Shown: positions 26,344-35,711 of the stretch, one piece after another
How positions within the stretch are numbered: the stretch's first letter is position 1
How the letters are laid out: every line of letters begins with the position of its first letter
Source: Polymorphobacter megasporae
GTDB lineage: Bacteria > Pseudomonadota > Alphaproteobacteria > Sphingomonadales > Sphingomonadaceae
Length of the DNA stretch: 64,000 bases
Assembly (NCBI RefSeq): GCF_018982885.2
Contig: NZ_CP081848.1
Location: forward strand, 930,001-994,000
Direction of reading: 5' to 3'
Made by a program: the position numbers and the translations under genes
The notes under the pieces: generated by a model
Seen by the model: the letters and a program-made list of their open reading frames with translations, nothing else
The model's database searches: none
What the model was told of the DNA's origin: nothing

Positions 26344-26440
26344 ATGGCACCTACCTACGTCGGTATCGATATCTCGAAGGCTCGCCTCGACGTTCATCTT
26401 TTACCGGATGAAGAGGCATTCTCGGTTGACCGCGCTGATT
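26344..26440 (+). pseudogene. IS110-family transposase N-terminal fragment
   Basis: ATG 26344 begins APTYVGIDISKARLDVHLLP followed by EEAFSVDRAD, the first part of the IS110 DEDD transposase with its first catalytic Asp (GIDISK). Homology ends near 26440, where the sequence becomes AT-richer and unrelated. The rest of the element, including the Ser-containing C-terminal domain, is missing. It sits at the junction between the antiporter region and the sugar locus. Confidence 0.8.
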
Positions 26441-26537
26441 CTTGGAGAAAACTGGCTCTGCCAATTTGGGATTATAGCAAGTTAAACGGGCCATTTGTAC
26501 ATGAACCCTTGATCGTCGCCTCCGAAGCGTGAACGCC

Positions 26538-27536
26538 TTAATCGAGAGACTGCCTCAAGCGGACATCTTCAAGTCGATTATGGGCGAAGGCGGCTGCGGC
26601 ACCGTAGAGGCCTGGCTGGGCATAGGTCAGTAGCTTGACCGGAATCGATGCCATCAGCGGCTGGAAGCGGCCCTTAGCGACGAAACGCTGGCGGAACCCT
26701 GATCTGGGCAAATGCCCGGCGAGCCGCAGGCCAATGCCGCCGGCGATGACGACCCCGCCAAAGCCGCCCTGTGTCAGTGCGATGTCGCCTGCAACCGCGC
26801 CGAGGCTTAAGCAAAAACGGTCGAGCGCCGCGGCAGCGAGCGGGTCGTGCCCGGCCAGCGCTGCGGTCCATAGTGCCTGATCGGTCAGGTCGGCGGTCGT
26901 GACCCCCTCGATCTCGGCGAGGGTCTTGTAGATAGCCGATAGCCCCGGCCCGGCAACGACGCGCTCGACCGAGACGCGGTTGTGGCGGGCGCGGAGGCGG
27001 CGGAGCAGCGAGTCCTCGATGCTGTCGAGTGGGGCGAAATCAGGATGTCCGCCCTCGGTGCCAATCACGTGGTAACTATTTCCCGAACCGACCAGCAAGG
27101 CCACACCAAGCCCGGTCCCGGGGCCAACGATGCTCACGACACCGGTCGCCGAAAGCGGTCGGTCGGGGCCGCAGAGATGCGCGAGGCCGCTTTCACCGAG
27201 TGACGCGACAGTGTGACCCACCGCGACAAAATCGTTGCACAGCGTGAAGTCATCGACCTCGAGCTTCTCGGGGATCAGCGCCGGGCGGATGATCCAGGGG
27301 TTGTTCGTCAGCTTGAGCACATCGCCGCCCACCGGGCCCGCGACCGCGATCGCGGCGGCGCGCGGCAATCGACGTCCGAGCGCGGTCGCGTACGCGCGCC
27401 ATGCCAGTTGCAGGCTAGCATGCTCGATCACCTTCATCGTTACCTCAGACCTCAACGCGACCACGCGGCCGCCGACGACCTCGGCGATGGCGAAGCGCGC
27501 ATGAGTGCCGCCGATGTCGGCCGCGACGACCTCCAT
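26538..27536 (-). CDS. glk: Glucokinase
   Basis: A 332-residue ROK-unrelated bacterial glucokinase. The N-terminal phosphate-binding ADIGGTHARFAIAE is followed by AVAGPVGGDVLKLTNNPW, the catalytic Asp in LCNDFVAVGH, SIVGPGTGLGVALLV and the EGGHPDFAP motif, with GGVVIAGGIGLRLAGHL at the C-terminal nucleotide site. It phosphorylates cytosolic glucose to glucose-6-phosphate. It is last in the MFS-LacI-glk gene order, consistent with processing glucose released by the GH3 enzyme of the same locus. Confidence 0.93.
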   Translation of the reverse strand: MEVVAADIGGTHARFAIAEVVGGRVVALRSEVTMKVIEHASLQLAWRAYATALGRRLPRAAAIAVAGPVGGDVLKLTNNPWIIRPALIPEKLEVDDFTLCNDFVAVGHTVASLGESGLAHLCGPDRPLSATGVVSIVGPGTGLGVALLVGSGNSYHVIGTEGGHPDFAPLDSIEDSLLRRLRARHNRVSVERVVAGPGLSAIYKTLAEIEGVTTADLTDQALWTAALAGHDPLAAAALDRFCLSLGAVAGDIALTQGGFGGVVIAGGIGLRLAGHLPRSGFRQRFVAKGRFQPLMASIPVKLLTYAQPGLYGAAAAFAHNRLEDVRLRQSLD

Positions 27537-27738
27537 TACAGATTACCCGCCACAAGTGCCTCGGTGGTAAACGTCTGGTAGTTCGCCGTATCAATTGCTG
27601 TGCGTGCTGTCTTAAAAATCCGAAAACTTCTCCTAAACGAGTTCATTGGTGTCGCGTTTGAACTTTGAGGGCAGCAGCATCCGTTGCGCGAGATCTGGTC
27701 GCGCCCATCAGGGGGGAGAGATATAGTCATTTGAAGAT

Positions 27739-28788
27739 TCAGATCGCTGGCGCCCAGCGGCTATCGAGTTCGAACCTGCCGGTGCTCGAGCGCTGCACGA
27801 GTGAGTAGTCCAAAAGGCGCCTGAACGCTGCGTCGTGGACATTAGACCGGTAACGGGGATCGACGAGAATATCGACCGCTGCCGCCGCCATCTCGCCATT
27901 TGGCTGACGGATCGTCGTCAATTGCGGCCACGCGGCACGCGCAGTCGGCGCGTCGTCGAATCCAGCGATTGAAAGCATGCCTGGTACCGCAATTCCCAGC
28001 TTGATCGCGCTTATCAGCACGCCGAGCGCCATATCGTCGTTACTGGAAAAGATCGCCGACGGCAGGGTCGCGCTCCCAAGCAAGTCTTCGCCTAGCGTGA
28101 GCCCGGAGCGAAACGAGAAATCGCCTTCGCGAACGAATGCATGCGCGAACAAACCCCCGGCGTCGGCAAGCGCGGCGCAATAGCCATCGAATCGTTCGGC
28201 TGATGAGCTGTGTGTAGGATCGCCCTTAATGAAACCTATCACGCGGTGCCCAAGGCCTAGCAGGTAGCTCGTCATCTCGTAGGCAGCGGCGCGATCGTCC
28301 ATCCGGACAAACCCCGAACGGTCAATGTCCGTCGACGGCGAAATTCGCACATAGGGCAGACCGATATCGTCGAGCAGGTCGAGTAGGCGCTGGTTGTCGC
28401 ACAGAGGCGGCGTCAGCATTGCGCCGTCGAGCCGAAGCGAGCGCAGGCTGCTACCAAGCGCACTCAACCAGCCGTCGGCGGCGACGTCGACGGGCTCGAC
28501 GACGAGATGATAGCCGCGAGCGCGGCAGCGTATCAATGCGCCGAGCTGGATGTCAGCGGCGTAGCCGGAGCCGGGATCGTCTAGCAACAATCCGAGGAGG
28601 TATGACCGCGAGCTCGACAGACTGCGTGCAAAGGTATTCGGCCGGTAATCAAGATCGGCAATGACTTGCTGCACTGCCGCGCGTACTCCCGGCCTGACGT
28701 GCGCTTCGTCGTTCAGCACACGCGAAACCGTCTTAGGTGACACGCCGGCCCGGAGCGCGACATCCTTGATCGTGATTATCCGGGTCAT
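27739..28788 (-). CDS. LacI family transcriptional repressor
   Basis: A 349-residue regulator. The N-terminal helix-turn-helix is ITIKDVALRAGVSPKTVSRVLNDEAHVRPG with the hinge helix YRPNTFARSL, followed by a periplasmic-binding-protein-like effector domain (FSSNDDMALGV and SIAGFDDAPTARAAWP). ATG 28788 overlaps the MFS gene stop by 4 bp (ATGA). It probably controls the divergent MFS-lacI-glk and TonB-GH3 units through the palindromes at 30062-30099. The effector is likely a glucose derivative or beta-glucoside (inference from neighbours). Confidence 0.92.
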   Translation of the reverse strand: MTRIITIKDVALRAGVSPKTVSRVLNDEAHVRPGVRAAVQQVIADLDYRPNTFARSLSSSRSYLLGLLLDDPGSGYAADIQLGALIRCRARGYHLVVEPVDVAADGWLSALGSSLRSLRLDGAMLTPPLCDNQRLLDLLDDIGLPYVRISPSTDIDRSGFVRMDDRAAAYEMTSYLLGLGHRVIGFIKGDPTHSSSAERFDGYCAALADAGGLFAHAFVREGDFSFRSGLTLGEDLLGSATLPSAIFSSNDDMALGVLISAIKLGIAVPGMLSIAGFDDAPTARAAWPQLTTIRQPNGEMAAAAVDILVDPRYRSNVHDAAFRRLLDYSLVQRSSTGRFELDSRWAPAI

Positions 28789-30011
28789 GTCGCCCTCCAG
28801 CGAGTCGCGGCGAAGGCAGCGATGCTGATGTAGCACAACGCGGGGATCGCCAGCGCAGGAGCGAGGCCGACTGCATCGGCGGCAACGCCGGTCAATAACG
28901 GTAGGACCGCACCGCCGACGACCGCCATGCACAGCAGCATGCCACCGAGCGGTGCGAGTTCCTCCGCTGACGGTAGTGCGAGCGTGTAGATCGTAGGATA
29001 CATCACCGAGTTGCACAGGCCCACCGCGAGCAGGGCGACGGCACTCGCGACACCGCTCGCCAACGTCGCGACCATGGTCAATGCAGCCGCGCACAACGCG
29101 ACACTGGTAAGCACGCGCGACGTCGCGATGCGCCGCAACAACGCCGCACCGGCGAAGCGTCCGATCATCGCTCCTGCCCAATAAAGGCTGACTAGCCGAC
29201 CCGCGGTCACTGGCGTTACGCCGAGCACCTCCCGCTGCATCAAATAATTGGTCAGTAGCGTGCCAATTGTGACTTCGGCCCCGACATAAGCGAACATCGC
29301 CCCCATTCCTGCAACTATCCGCCGATTTTGCAACAAAGCTGGGAGGCGGGTGAGGATCACCGCTGCGCTTTGTCTGGAAGCGGGATCAAGGAGATCGCGG
29401 TAGAGGATAAACGCTGTCGTGAGGCCGATAAGGACAATTGCCGAGCCGAGGAACGGCACGCCGACCGTCATAGCCGCTCCGCTCCCGGCGCCGGCTAGCA
29501 GTAGCGGCGCGGCTAGCACTGGCCCTAGAACGGTACCAAGCGAGTTAAAGCCTTGCAGCAAGGTCAATCGCGCAGCTGACCCATCGCTCGTCCCCACGAT
29601 CGTAACGACAGTATTCGCGGCGATCTGAAGGAACGTGATGCCGAGCGCGAGAAGTAGCAGCGCAGCGAGAACCAGGATGAAACTTCCAACAAAGTCGGCT
29701 GTCGCGATCGCGATGCAGCCGCACGCCATGATAGCCAGCCCGGCGGCGATCGAGCGCATATAGCCCGAGCGAACTACGACAAGTGTAATCGGCACCGCGA
29801 AAAGTAGATAGCTTAGGTGCGACGCGAATTGGACTAGCAGCGCTTGAGCATAGTCTAGCTGGTAGATTAGCTTCAACCGCGGGACGAGAAGGCTGACGAT
29901 CGCGGTCAGAAAACCGCCGATGAAGAAGATGCCGCTTGAGAGCGCAAAGAGCGTCAGCGCGACAGCGCTGTCCGTCCGGCTGTCGGCGTCGGCTCTAAAG
30001 AACGACCACAT
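28785..30011 (-). CDS. MFS sugar transporter (FucP/GluP-like)
   Basis: A 408-residue protein with about twelve transmembrane helices. The N-terminus contains FALSSGIFFIGGFLTAIVSLLVPRLK and YAQALLVQFASHLSYLLFAVP, and the middle LLLLALGITFLQIAANTVVTIVG...RLTLLQGFNSLGTVLGP. These are features of the fucose/glucose/galactose:H+ symporter group. It would import the monosaccharide freed in the periplasm. ATG 30011 lies at the divergent promoter region shared with the TonB receptor gene. Confidence 0.9.
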   Translation of the reverse strand: MWSFFRADADSRTDSAVALTLFALSSGIFFIGGFLTAIVSLLVPRLKLIYQLDYAQALLVQFASHLSYLLFAVPITLVVVRSGYMRSIAAGLAIMACGCIAIATADFVGSFILVLAALLLLALGITFLQIAANTVVTIVGTSDGSAARLTLLQGFNSLGTVLGPVLAAPLLLAGAGSGAAMTVGVPFLGSAIVLIGLTTAFILYRDLLDPASRQSAAVILTRLPALLQNRRIVAGMGAMFAYVGAEVTIGTLLTNYLMQREVLGVTPVTAGRLVSLYWAGAMIGRFAGAALLRRIATSRVLTSVALCAAALTMVATLASGVASAVALLAVGLCNSVMYPTIYTLALPSAEELAPLGGMLLCMAVVGGAVLPLLTGVAADAVGLAPALAIPALCYISIAAFAATRWRAT

Positions 30012-30052
30012 AATTATCGTCTAGCGCGGAAGTGCGACATCCGAAACACACC

Positions 30053-30099
30053 TATAATAAAATATGACATCGCTGTCATATCACGTTGACATCGATGTC
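30053..30099. promoter_or_regulatory. Divergent promoter region with two LacI-type palindromes
   Basis: A TATAAT box at 30053-30058 is followed by the palindrome ATATGACATCGCTGTCATAT (30062-30081). A second, GACATCGATGTC (30088-30099), is perfect and preceded by T to give TTGACA at 30086-30091. Both boxes share TGACATCG and their centres are 22 bp apart, two helical turns. The position between the lacI-containing operon and the TonB receptor gene makes them the likely operators of that LacI protein. Confidence 0.72.
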
Positions 30100-30151
30100 G
30101 GCACAAGTAGTTTCGCACTTAAGTCCCATATGAGGGCATCGGGAGGATAAA

Positions 30152-32623
30152 TTGATAATTTCCAGGCTTTTGGCCGGGACGGCCATTATCGTCGCTACTT
30201 TCGCTGCTTCGTATGCGGTAGCCCAATCCGTCCCGGTTGTCGGCGGCACGCCCCCAGAAGCGCAGCCGAGCAATGGTGTCACACAATCCGCGTTCGCCGA
30301 GGACCCCGATATCATCGTCACAGCGACGCGCCGCGAGACGACCCTGCAGAAGACCCCGATCGCGGTATCTGCTTTCAGCCAGGCGACGCTCGACCGCCAG
30401 CAGGTTCGCGACGTGACCGATCTCGCCCGCTTCGTCCCGAGCCTGCAATTTACCCAGCAAGGCGACCAGTCTGCGGTTCTTTTGACGCTTCGCGGCATCG
30501 GCAACGACAGCGCCTACACCGAGGTCGCCGACCCCGAGGTCGCGATTTACATCGATGGTGTATACTCCTCGCGCTCACAGGGCGCGTCGGTCCTGTTCTA
30601 CGATCTTGAACGCGCTGAAGTGCTGCGCGGTCCCCAGGGAACGCTCTTCGGTCGAAACGCGACCGTCGGCGCGTTAAGCCTGATCACTGCGAAGCCCAAG
30701 TTCGACAGCGCCTCGGGCTATGTCGAGGCCATCGCCGGCGACTATAGCCGCTTTGGCAGCCGCGGCGCGGTCAACCTGCCGGTGAACGACAAGCTGGCCC
30801 TCCGGTTCGCTTTCGTCACGGAGCGAAACGACGGTTATGCCGATTTCCAGCCTGCGCCGAACATCAAGGGTATCGACGCTTCGGCGTATGTTACGGCAGG
30901 CAAAAAATACTATGCTCGTGACCAGGCTTCGGTGCGTGGCAGCCTGTTGTTCAAGCCGACAGATCGCCTGACCTGGAACCTCAGCGCCGAGTATTTCCTC
31001 GACAAGGGCGCTCCGGTGATCGGCCTGCTTCAGACGCCGCGGCCCGGCACCAAATTCTGGTCGACATTGAGCGACACCGCCCCCGACACCGACCGGTACT
31101 CGTTGGCGATCCGAAGCGACATCAATTACGACATCAGCGATGGTCTTCGGGCCGAATATATCGCTGGTTTTACGAGGATCGGCGGCAGTACCCAGACCGA
31201 TGCCGATGCGGGTGCTTTGCCCCCGACCGGGGGCGTCGATCCGGCGTCGGGCAAGTTACTTTACCTAGGCGGCTTCGGTCAGAATGCGACAGTATACTCG
31301 AAGTATGATTTTTCGAGCCACGAGTTCCAGCTAAAGTCGCAGGGCCAGCATACGATCGACTTCATCGGCGGCGTATATTATGCCCACGAGGTCAACAAGA
31401 TCCGCTTCGATGTCGATCAGCGCGACGGTTATCGCGACGGAAGTACACGCGCCTTCGTCGGCAGCTTCATTCAGGCCGACCGAGAGATCGATTCACTCGC
31501 GGGCTTCGGTCAGGCGACATGGAACGTCAATTCGCGGCTGCGTCTAACCGGTGGCCTCCGCTACACCCACGACACCAAGAAGGATGTCGGCGGCCGCAAC
31601 GTGACCGCGTTCGGCTGCCCGACGAGCGGTCCGTGCAACATTAACATCTTCGGTCAGTTCCCGAACGCGACCGCAGACCAACTCGTCGCTCTACTCAACG
31701 CCCAGGGTGGCGCATTCTCGATCTCAAACAATGACGTCAAGGGCAGCTGGAATAAGCTCAGTTACCTCGGGCGCATCGATGCAGATCTCGCCGATAACGT
31801 TCTTGGATATGCTAGTATCAGCACCGGCTTCAAGTCCGGTAACATACAGGACGGAGGTCGCACGACAAATCCGGAGAATATCACCAACTACGAAGTCGGC
31901 CTCAAGAGCCGACTGTTTGATCGCCGCCTTACGCTCAATGTTGCTGGTTATTACTCCGACTTCACCGGCTACCAAGTCAATCAAGTGTTGACGACGCGGG
32001 ACGCGGCCGGCAACACGATCGCCTCGCAGATTATTACGCAGAACGCGAAAGGTGCTACCGCCTATGGCTTCGAAGCCGAAGCGGTCGCCAACGTTACCGA
32101 GAATGACCGGATCCAAGTCTCGGCGACGGTGCAGAAGACCAAATTGAAGACGCTTGTCACTGCCGACGGCCGCTTCGACGATCAAGGGGCTGTAAGCTCA
32201 CTACGTGATCTCGCCGGCAACGAACTTGCTCATGCACCCCGCTTCTCGGCTACGGCGACCTACGAGCATGACTTCAAACTTACGAATGGGGGCAGCTTTA
32301 CACCGCGCGCGACAGTTCATTATGAGACGCGGAGCTGGCTGAGCTTCTTCGACGGCGACCGGACCAACCGTGTCGTCAACGGTGTGCCGGTCTATTACGG
32401 CAGCGATTTCGACAAGCAAAAGGCCTACAGCCGAACTGACCTCGCGCTTCGCTACAATGCACCTGCGGACAAGTATCTGCTAGAGCTGTTTGTGCAGAAC
32501 GTCGAGGACGGCAAGATTCGGACCAACGCGAGCACCTTCGGGCCGACGCAATACGCACCGGTGTTTTTGTCGAACTATCAGGCGCCGCGAACTTTCGGCG
32601 GGCGGGTCCGGTTGAACTTCTAA
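30152..32623 (+). CDS. TonB-dependent outer-membrane receptor
   Basis: An 823-residue receptor. Residues 1-25 form a signal peptide ending SYAVAQ. The TonB-box region is EDPDIIVTATRRE, the plug domain follows (TPIAVSAF, VRDVTDLARFVPSLQF, VLRGPQGTLFGRNATVGALSL), then a long beta-barrel ending in the terminal Phe of RVRLNF. TTG 30152 is the start, with GGGAGGATAA just upstream. Next to GH3, MFS and glucokinase genes it should import a glucoside or oligosaccharide rather than iron (inference). It is probably repressed by LacI. Confidence 0.93.
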   Translation: MIISRLLAGTAIIVATFAASYAVAQSVPVVGGTPPEAQPSNGVTQSAFAEDPDIIVTATRRETTLQKTPIAVSAFSQATLDRQQVRDVTDLARFVPSLQFTQQGDQSAVLLTLRGIGNDSAYTEVADPEVAIYIDGVYSSRSQGASVLFYDLERAEVLRGPQGTLFGRNATVGALSLITAKPKFDSASGYVEAIAGDYSRFGSRGAVNLPVNDKLALRFAFVTERNDGYADFQPAPNIKGIDASAYVTAGKKYYARDQASVRGSLLFKPTDRLTWNLSAEYFLDKGAPVIGLLQTPRPGTKFWSTLSDTAPDTDRYSLAIRSDINYDISDGLRAEYIAGFTRIGGSTQTDADAGALPPTGGVDPASGKLLYLGGFGQNATVYSKYDFSSHEFQLKSQGQHTIDFIGGVYYAHEVNKIRFDVDQRDGYRDGSTRAFVGSFIQADREIDSLAGFGQATWNVNSRLRLTGGLRYTHDTKKDVGGRNVTAFGCPTSGPCNINIFGQFPNATADQLVALLNAQGGAFSISNNDVKGSWNKLSYLGRIDADLADNVLGYASISTGFKSGNIQDGGRTTNPENITNYEVGLKSRLFDRRLTLNVAGYYSDFTGYQVNQVLTTRDAAGNTIASQIITQNAKGATAYGFEAEAVANVTENDRIQVSATVQKTKLKTLVTADGRFDDQGAVSSLRDLAGNELAHAPRFSATATYEHDFKLTNGGSFTPRATVHYETRSWLSFFDGDRTNRVVNGVPVYYGSDFDKQKAYSRTDLALRYNAPADKYLLELFVQNVEDGKIRTNASTFGPTQYAPVFLSNYQAPRTFGGRVRLNF

Positions 32624-32648
32624 ACTGCGCGACGAAGGAAACCGGTTG

Positions 32649-34829
32649 ATGTTAGCGTATCCCAAAGCGACGCTGGTAATTGCCAGCGCCGCAGCCTTCG
32701 CTGCGCCAGCTGTCGGCGCTCCGCAATCGGCGCAGGACCGCGCGGCGGCAATCGTGGTCAAAATGACGACGGCGGAGAAGCTCGCGCTCATTCACGGCTA
32801 TTTTCCGCCGTTAGCAAAGCCGGTTCCGCCTGTCCCGATGGTGCCGTCAGCAGGCTATATTCCGGGGATCGCCCGGCTCGGCATACCCGCGCTGCGCGAA
32901 AGCGACGCCAGCCTCGGCGTCGCCAATCAGGTTGAGCAGCGCAAGGGCGACGTCGCCACTGCGCTGCCGGCAGGGTTGGCAACCGCGGCGAGCTTCGACC
33001 TCGAGTTGGCTTATGCTGGCGGGGCGATGATCGGAGCCGAAGCCCGCGCAAAGGGCTTCAACGTCCTACTAGCCGGCGGGGTCAACCTGACGCGCGACCC
33101 GTGGAACGGTCGTAATTTTGAATATCTTGGCGAAGACCCTCTCCTCGCCGGCACGCTTGCGGGCGAGGCGATACGCGGCGTTCAGAGCAATCACATTGTA
33201 TCGACGGTCAAGCACTTCGTGCTTAATTCGCAGGAGACGGGGCGGATGGTGCTCGACGCGCGAATTGCGCCCCAGGCGCTCCGCGAGAGCGACCTCCTCG
33301 CGTTTCAATTGGCGATCGAACGCGGGCAGCCGGGGTCGGTGATGTGCGCATACAACCGGGTCAACGGCGAGTATGCGTGCGAGAATGCGGCGCTGCTGAC
33401 CGGCGTGTTGAAAGGCGACTGGGGCTATCGCGGCTGGGTCATGTCGGACTGGGGTGCGGTCCACTCGACCGACAAGGCCGTGATGTCGGGCCTCGACCAG
33501 GAATCGGGGCAAGAACTCGACAAAATCGACTATTTTGCCGCCCCGCTGGAGCGGGCGATCGCCACGGGGGGCATCCCGGCGGCAAGACTCGATGACATGA
33601 CGCGCCGCATAGTGTTCGGCATGGTCGACACCGGCTTGTTAGACGACCCGGTGCCGACGACGCCGCATCAGATCGACTACGCGGCTCACGCGATAGTCGC
33701 GCAACGCGTTGCCGAGGAGGGGATGGTCTTGCTCAAGAACGAAAGCGGGCTGCTGCCGTTCGCCGCAACCACGAAGCGGATCGTGCTGATCGGCGGCCAT
33801 GCGGACGTCGGCGTCTTGTCTGGCGGGGGATCGTCACAGGTCCGTTCCGTGGGCGGTGCACCGGTCGAAATTCCGCTCAAGTCGGGCGCAGCGGCGTCGT
33901 TCGCGCGGACGACGTGGCACGCGTCGTCGCCGCTGCGCGCGCTGCGCGCTGCGTTTCCGGAAGCGAGGATCACTTATGTCGACGGCAGAAGTCTCGCCGC
34001 CGCCCAGACGGCCGCGCGCTACGCCGACCTTGCGATCGTCTTCGCGACACAGTGGCAGACCGAGGCGATGGACGCCGCGATCCTCGCGCTGCCCGACAAC
34101 CAGGACGCGCTTATTGACGCGGTAGCAGCGGCTAATAAGCGGACACTCGTCGTCCTCGAAACCGGCGGCCCCGTACTGATGCCATGGCTCGGCCGAGTGT
34201 CGGCGGTGTTGCAGGCGTGGTATCCGGGGCAGCGCGGCGGTGAGGCGCTCGCTAGGCTGCTGAGCGGCGCGGTAAATCCGAGCGGGCATCTGCCGATAAC
34301 TTTCCCCATACGCGCCGACGACGCACCGCGCCCTGGGCCGGTCGGGATCGCCGGTATCGACGCCGATGGCAGGGGCGCGCCGTTCACGGTCGACTATATC
34401 GAGGGTGCCGACGTTGGCTACCGTTGGTACGCGCTGAAGCACCGCAAGCCACTGTTCGCGTTCGGCTTTGGGTTGTCGTACACGACCTTCCGCTATGACC
34501 GGATTAAGATAAATAAAATGCAGGTCAGCTTCGACGTGACCAACGTAGGTCACACGGCCGGGGCCGACGTGCCGCAGGTTTATGTCGAGGCGGCGGGCAG
34601 CGCGGGGACAAAGACCTTCCGGCTAGCAGGGTGGACACGTGTGATGCTTGCGCCAAACGAGACAAAACATGTAACCGTCGCTCTCGAGCCGCGTACCTTC
34701 GCGCGATTCGGCGACAAGGGCGATTGGTCAATTGCGCCGGACAACTATCGCCTAGCGGTTGGGCATTTCGCTGGCGACACTGCACTGGCTACAACGATCC
34801 ATTTGCCGCTAATCCAATCTAATCAGTGA
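32649..34829 (+). CDS. bglX: Glycoside hydrolase family 3 beta-glucosidase
   Basis: A 726-residue exported enzyme. A signal peptide (LVIASAAAFAAPAVGAP) is followed by the GH3 N-terminal TIM barrel with LLAGGVNLTRDPWNGRNFEYLGEDP, TVKHFVLNSQETGR and the nucleophile Asp in GWVMSDWGAVHST. Next are the C-terminal alpha/beta sandwich and a fibronectin-III-like tail (VSFDVTNVGHTAGADVPQVYV). ATG 32649 is preferred over TTG 32646; AAGGAAACC lies upstream. It follows the TonB receptor by 25 bp and so shares its transcript. It likely releases glucose from imported beta-glucosides. The gene symbol reflects family membership only. Confidence 0.92.
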   Translation: MLAYPKATLVIASAAAFAAPAVGAPQSAQDRAAAIVVKMTTAEKLALIHGYFPPLAKPVPPVPMVPSAGYIPGIARLGIPALRESDASLGVANQVEQRKGDVATALPAGLATAASFDLELAYAGGAMIGAEARAKGFNVLLAGGVNLTRDPWNGRNFEYLGEDPLLAGTLAGEAIRGVQSNHIVSTVKHFVLNSQETGRMVLDARIAPQALRESDLLAFQLAIERGQPGSVMCAYNRVNGEYACENAALLTGVLKGDWGYRGWVMSDWGAVHSTDKAVMSGLDQESGQELDKIDYFAAPLERAIATGGIPAARLDDMTRRIVFGMVDTGLLDDPVPTTPHQIDYAAHAIVAQRVAEEGMVLLKNESGLLPFAATTKRIVLIGGHADVGVLSGGGSSQVRSVGGAPVEIPLKSGAAASFARTTWHASSPLRALRAAFPEARITYVDGRSLAAAQTAARYADLAIVFATQWQTEAMDAAILALPDNQDALIDAVAAANKRTLVVLETGGPVLMPWLGRVSAVLQAWYPGQRGGEALARLLSGAVNPSGHLPITFPIRADDAPRPGPVGIAGIDADGRGAPFTVDYIEGADVGYRWYALKHRKPLFAFGFGLSYTTFRYDRIKINKMQVSFDVTNVGHTAGADVPQVYVEAAGSAGTKTFRLAGWTRVMLAPNETKHVTVALEPRTFARFGDKGDWSIAPDNYRLAVGHFAGDTALATTIHLPLIQSNQ

Positions 34830-35435
34830 CGCTGCGTTAAAGCGATCAATCCCCAGCCGAGCGCGGCGCCACCTTCGTCGATTTGTAAAATTGCGTAGCA
34901 CGGTGACCGGCTGTTTCAGCATGTAACCCTTTGAGGTCATGCCGTAAGCGACTTTGACTAGGGGTCCTGTTTAAATGCCGATCAACATCTTGGGATCGCG
35001 GTAGTTTTCCGGGCAGCTTTTCCAGCGCGTGCTGCGGCAATACCGCCTTCCGTACGTCCCGCGTTAGACGGCCGCCGCCGCGGCTCGCGATGGGTCAAAT
35101 GTCAGCAATCCCGTCGTAAAATCCCAAGAGTGGTCAGGCGGCTACCAGCCCCAAATCAGACATGCGGCAAGCAACTACAAAACTCAGCTTTCCGCCCAGA
35201 GCGGCCGCGTCTAAACCATATAGATCCTCAAAAGACTGTCATCCAGTGACCCGCTGGAGCTTGCAATTCAAGACAGTCGCTTTCGTCCGAAGGCAGGATC
35301 ATGCGATCATGCCGGACACCCGCGGAGACGGCCTCCGCTCTGCTTGGCCGGCAACTGGCGCCGGTCCGTTGCTCTCGAAGCGTGCGCGACTTGCCGCAGG
35401 CAAAGGCTCTTACCGCATGAACAAGCGGGGCGGTC
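34830..35435. other. Intergenic region with possible decayed gene
   Basis: About 600 bp. On the minus strand around 34860-35050 protein-like text appears in two frames (MLIGI and VKVAYGMTSKGYMLKQPVTVLRNF) broken by stops, suggesting a decayed small gene of unknown family. Further right there is no convincing gene. The composition is AT-richer than the neighbouring genes up to about 35300. Confidence 0.3.
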
Positions 35436-35711
35436 CTAGTCTAGAGCGACGCGCACGGACATGCGAAGGCAGCCCCGGAGGTCGAGATGGATCGTCCTTC
35501 CCGTATCCAGCAACCGGAGGTTGACCGTCTCGCAGGTCGGGCAACGGAGCACGAGGCCGGTGCCCCTCCCGTACAACGCGAGAGTCGCAAGCGCCCCCTC
35601 GCGACCACATTCCCCGCACACGACCACCGCGCCGGTGACATCCGAGGCGAACAGCCTACTCAGGGGGCCGGCGGCCGCGTTCCCGTCTAGCGGGTGTACT
35701 ACATCAGTCAT
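35436..35711 (-). CDS. DUF6510 zinc-ribbon-like protein
   Basis: A 91-residue protein with two cysteine pairs, CGECG and CPTC, spaced about 30 residues apart in a zinc-ribbon pattern, and a conserved VNLRLLDTGRTIHLDLRGC end. It matches the small DUF6510 proteins found next to sulfite-oxidase-like and flavin-reductase genes. Its ATG at 35711 coincides with the last base of the reductase gene, so the two are translationally coupled. Function unknown; a metal- or electron-transfer accessory is possible. Confidence 0.8.
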   Translation of the reverse strand: MTDVVHPLDGNAAAGPLSRLFASDVTGAVVVCGECGREGALATLALYGRGTGLVLRCPTCETVNLRLLDTGRTIHLDLRGCLRMSVRVALD

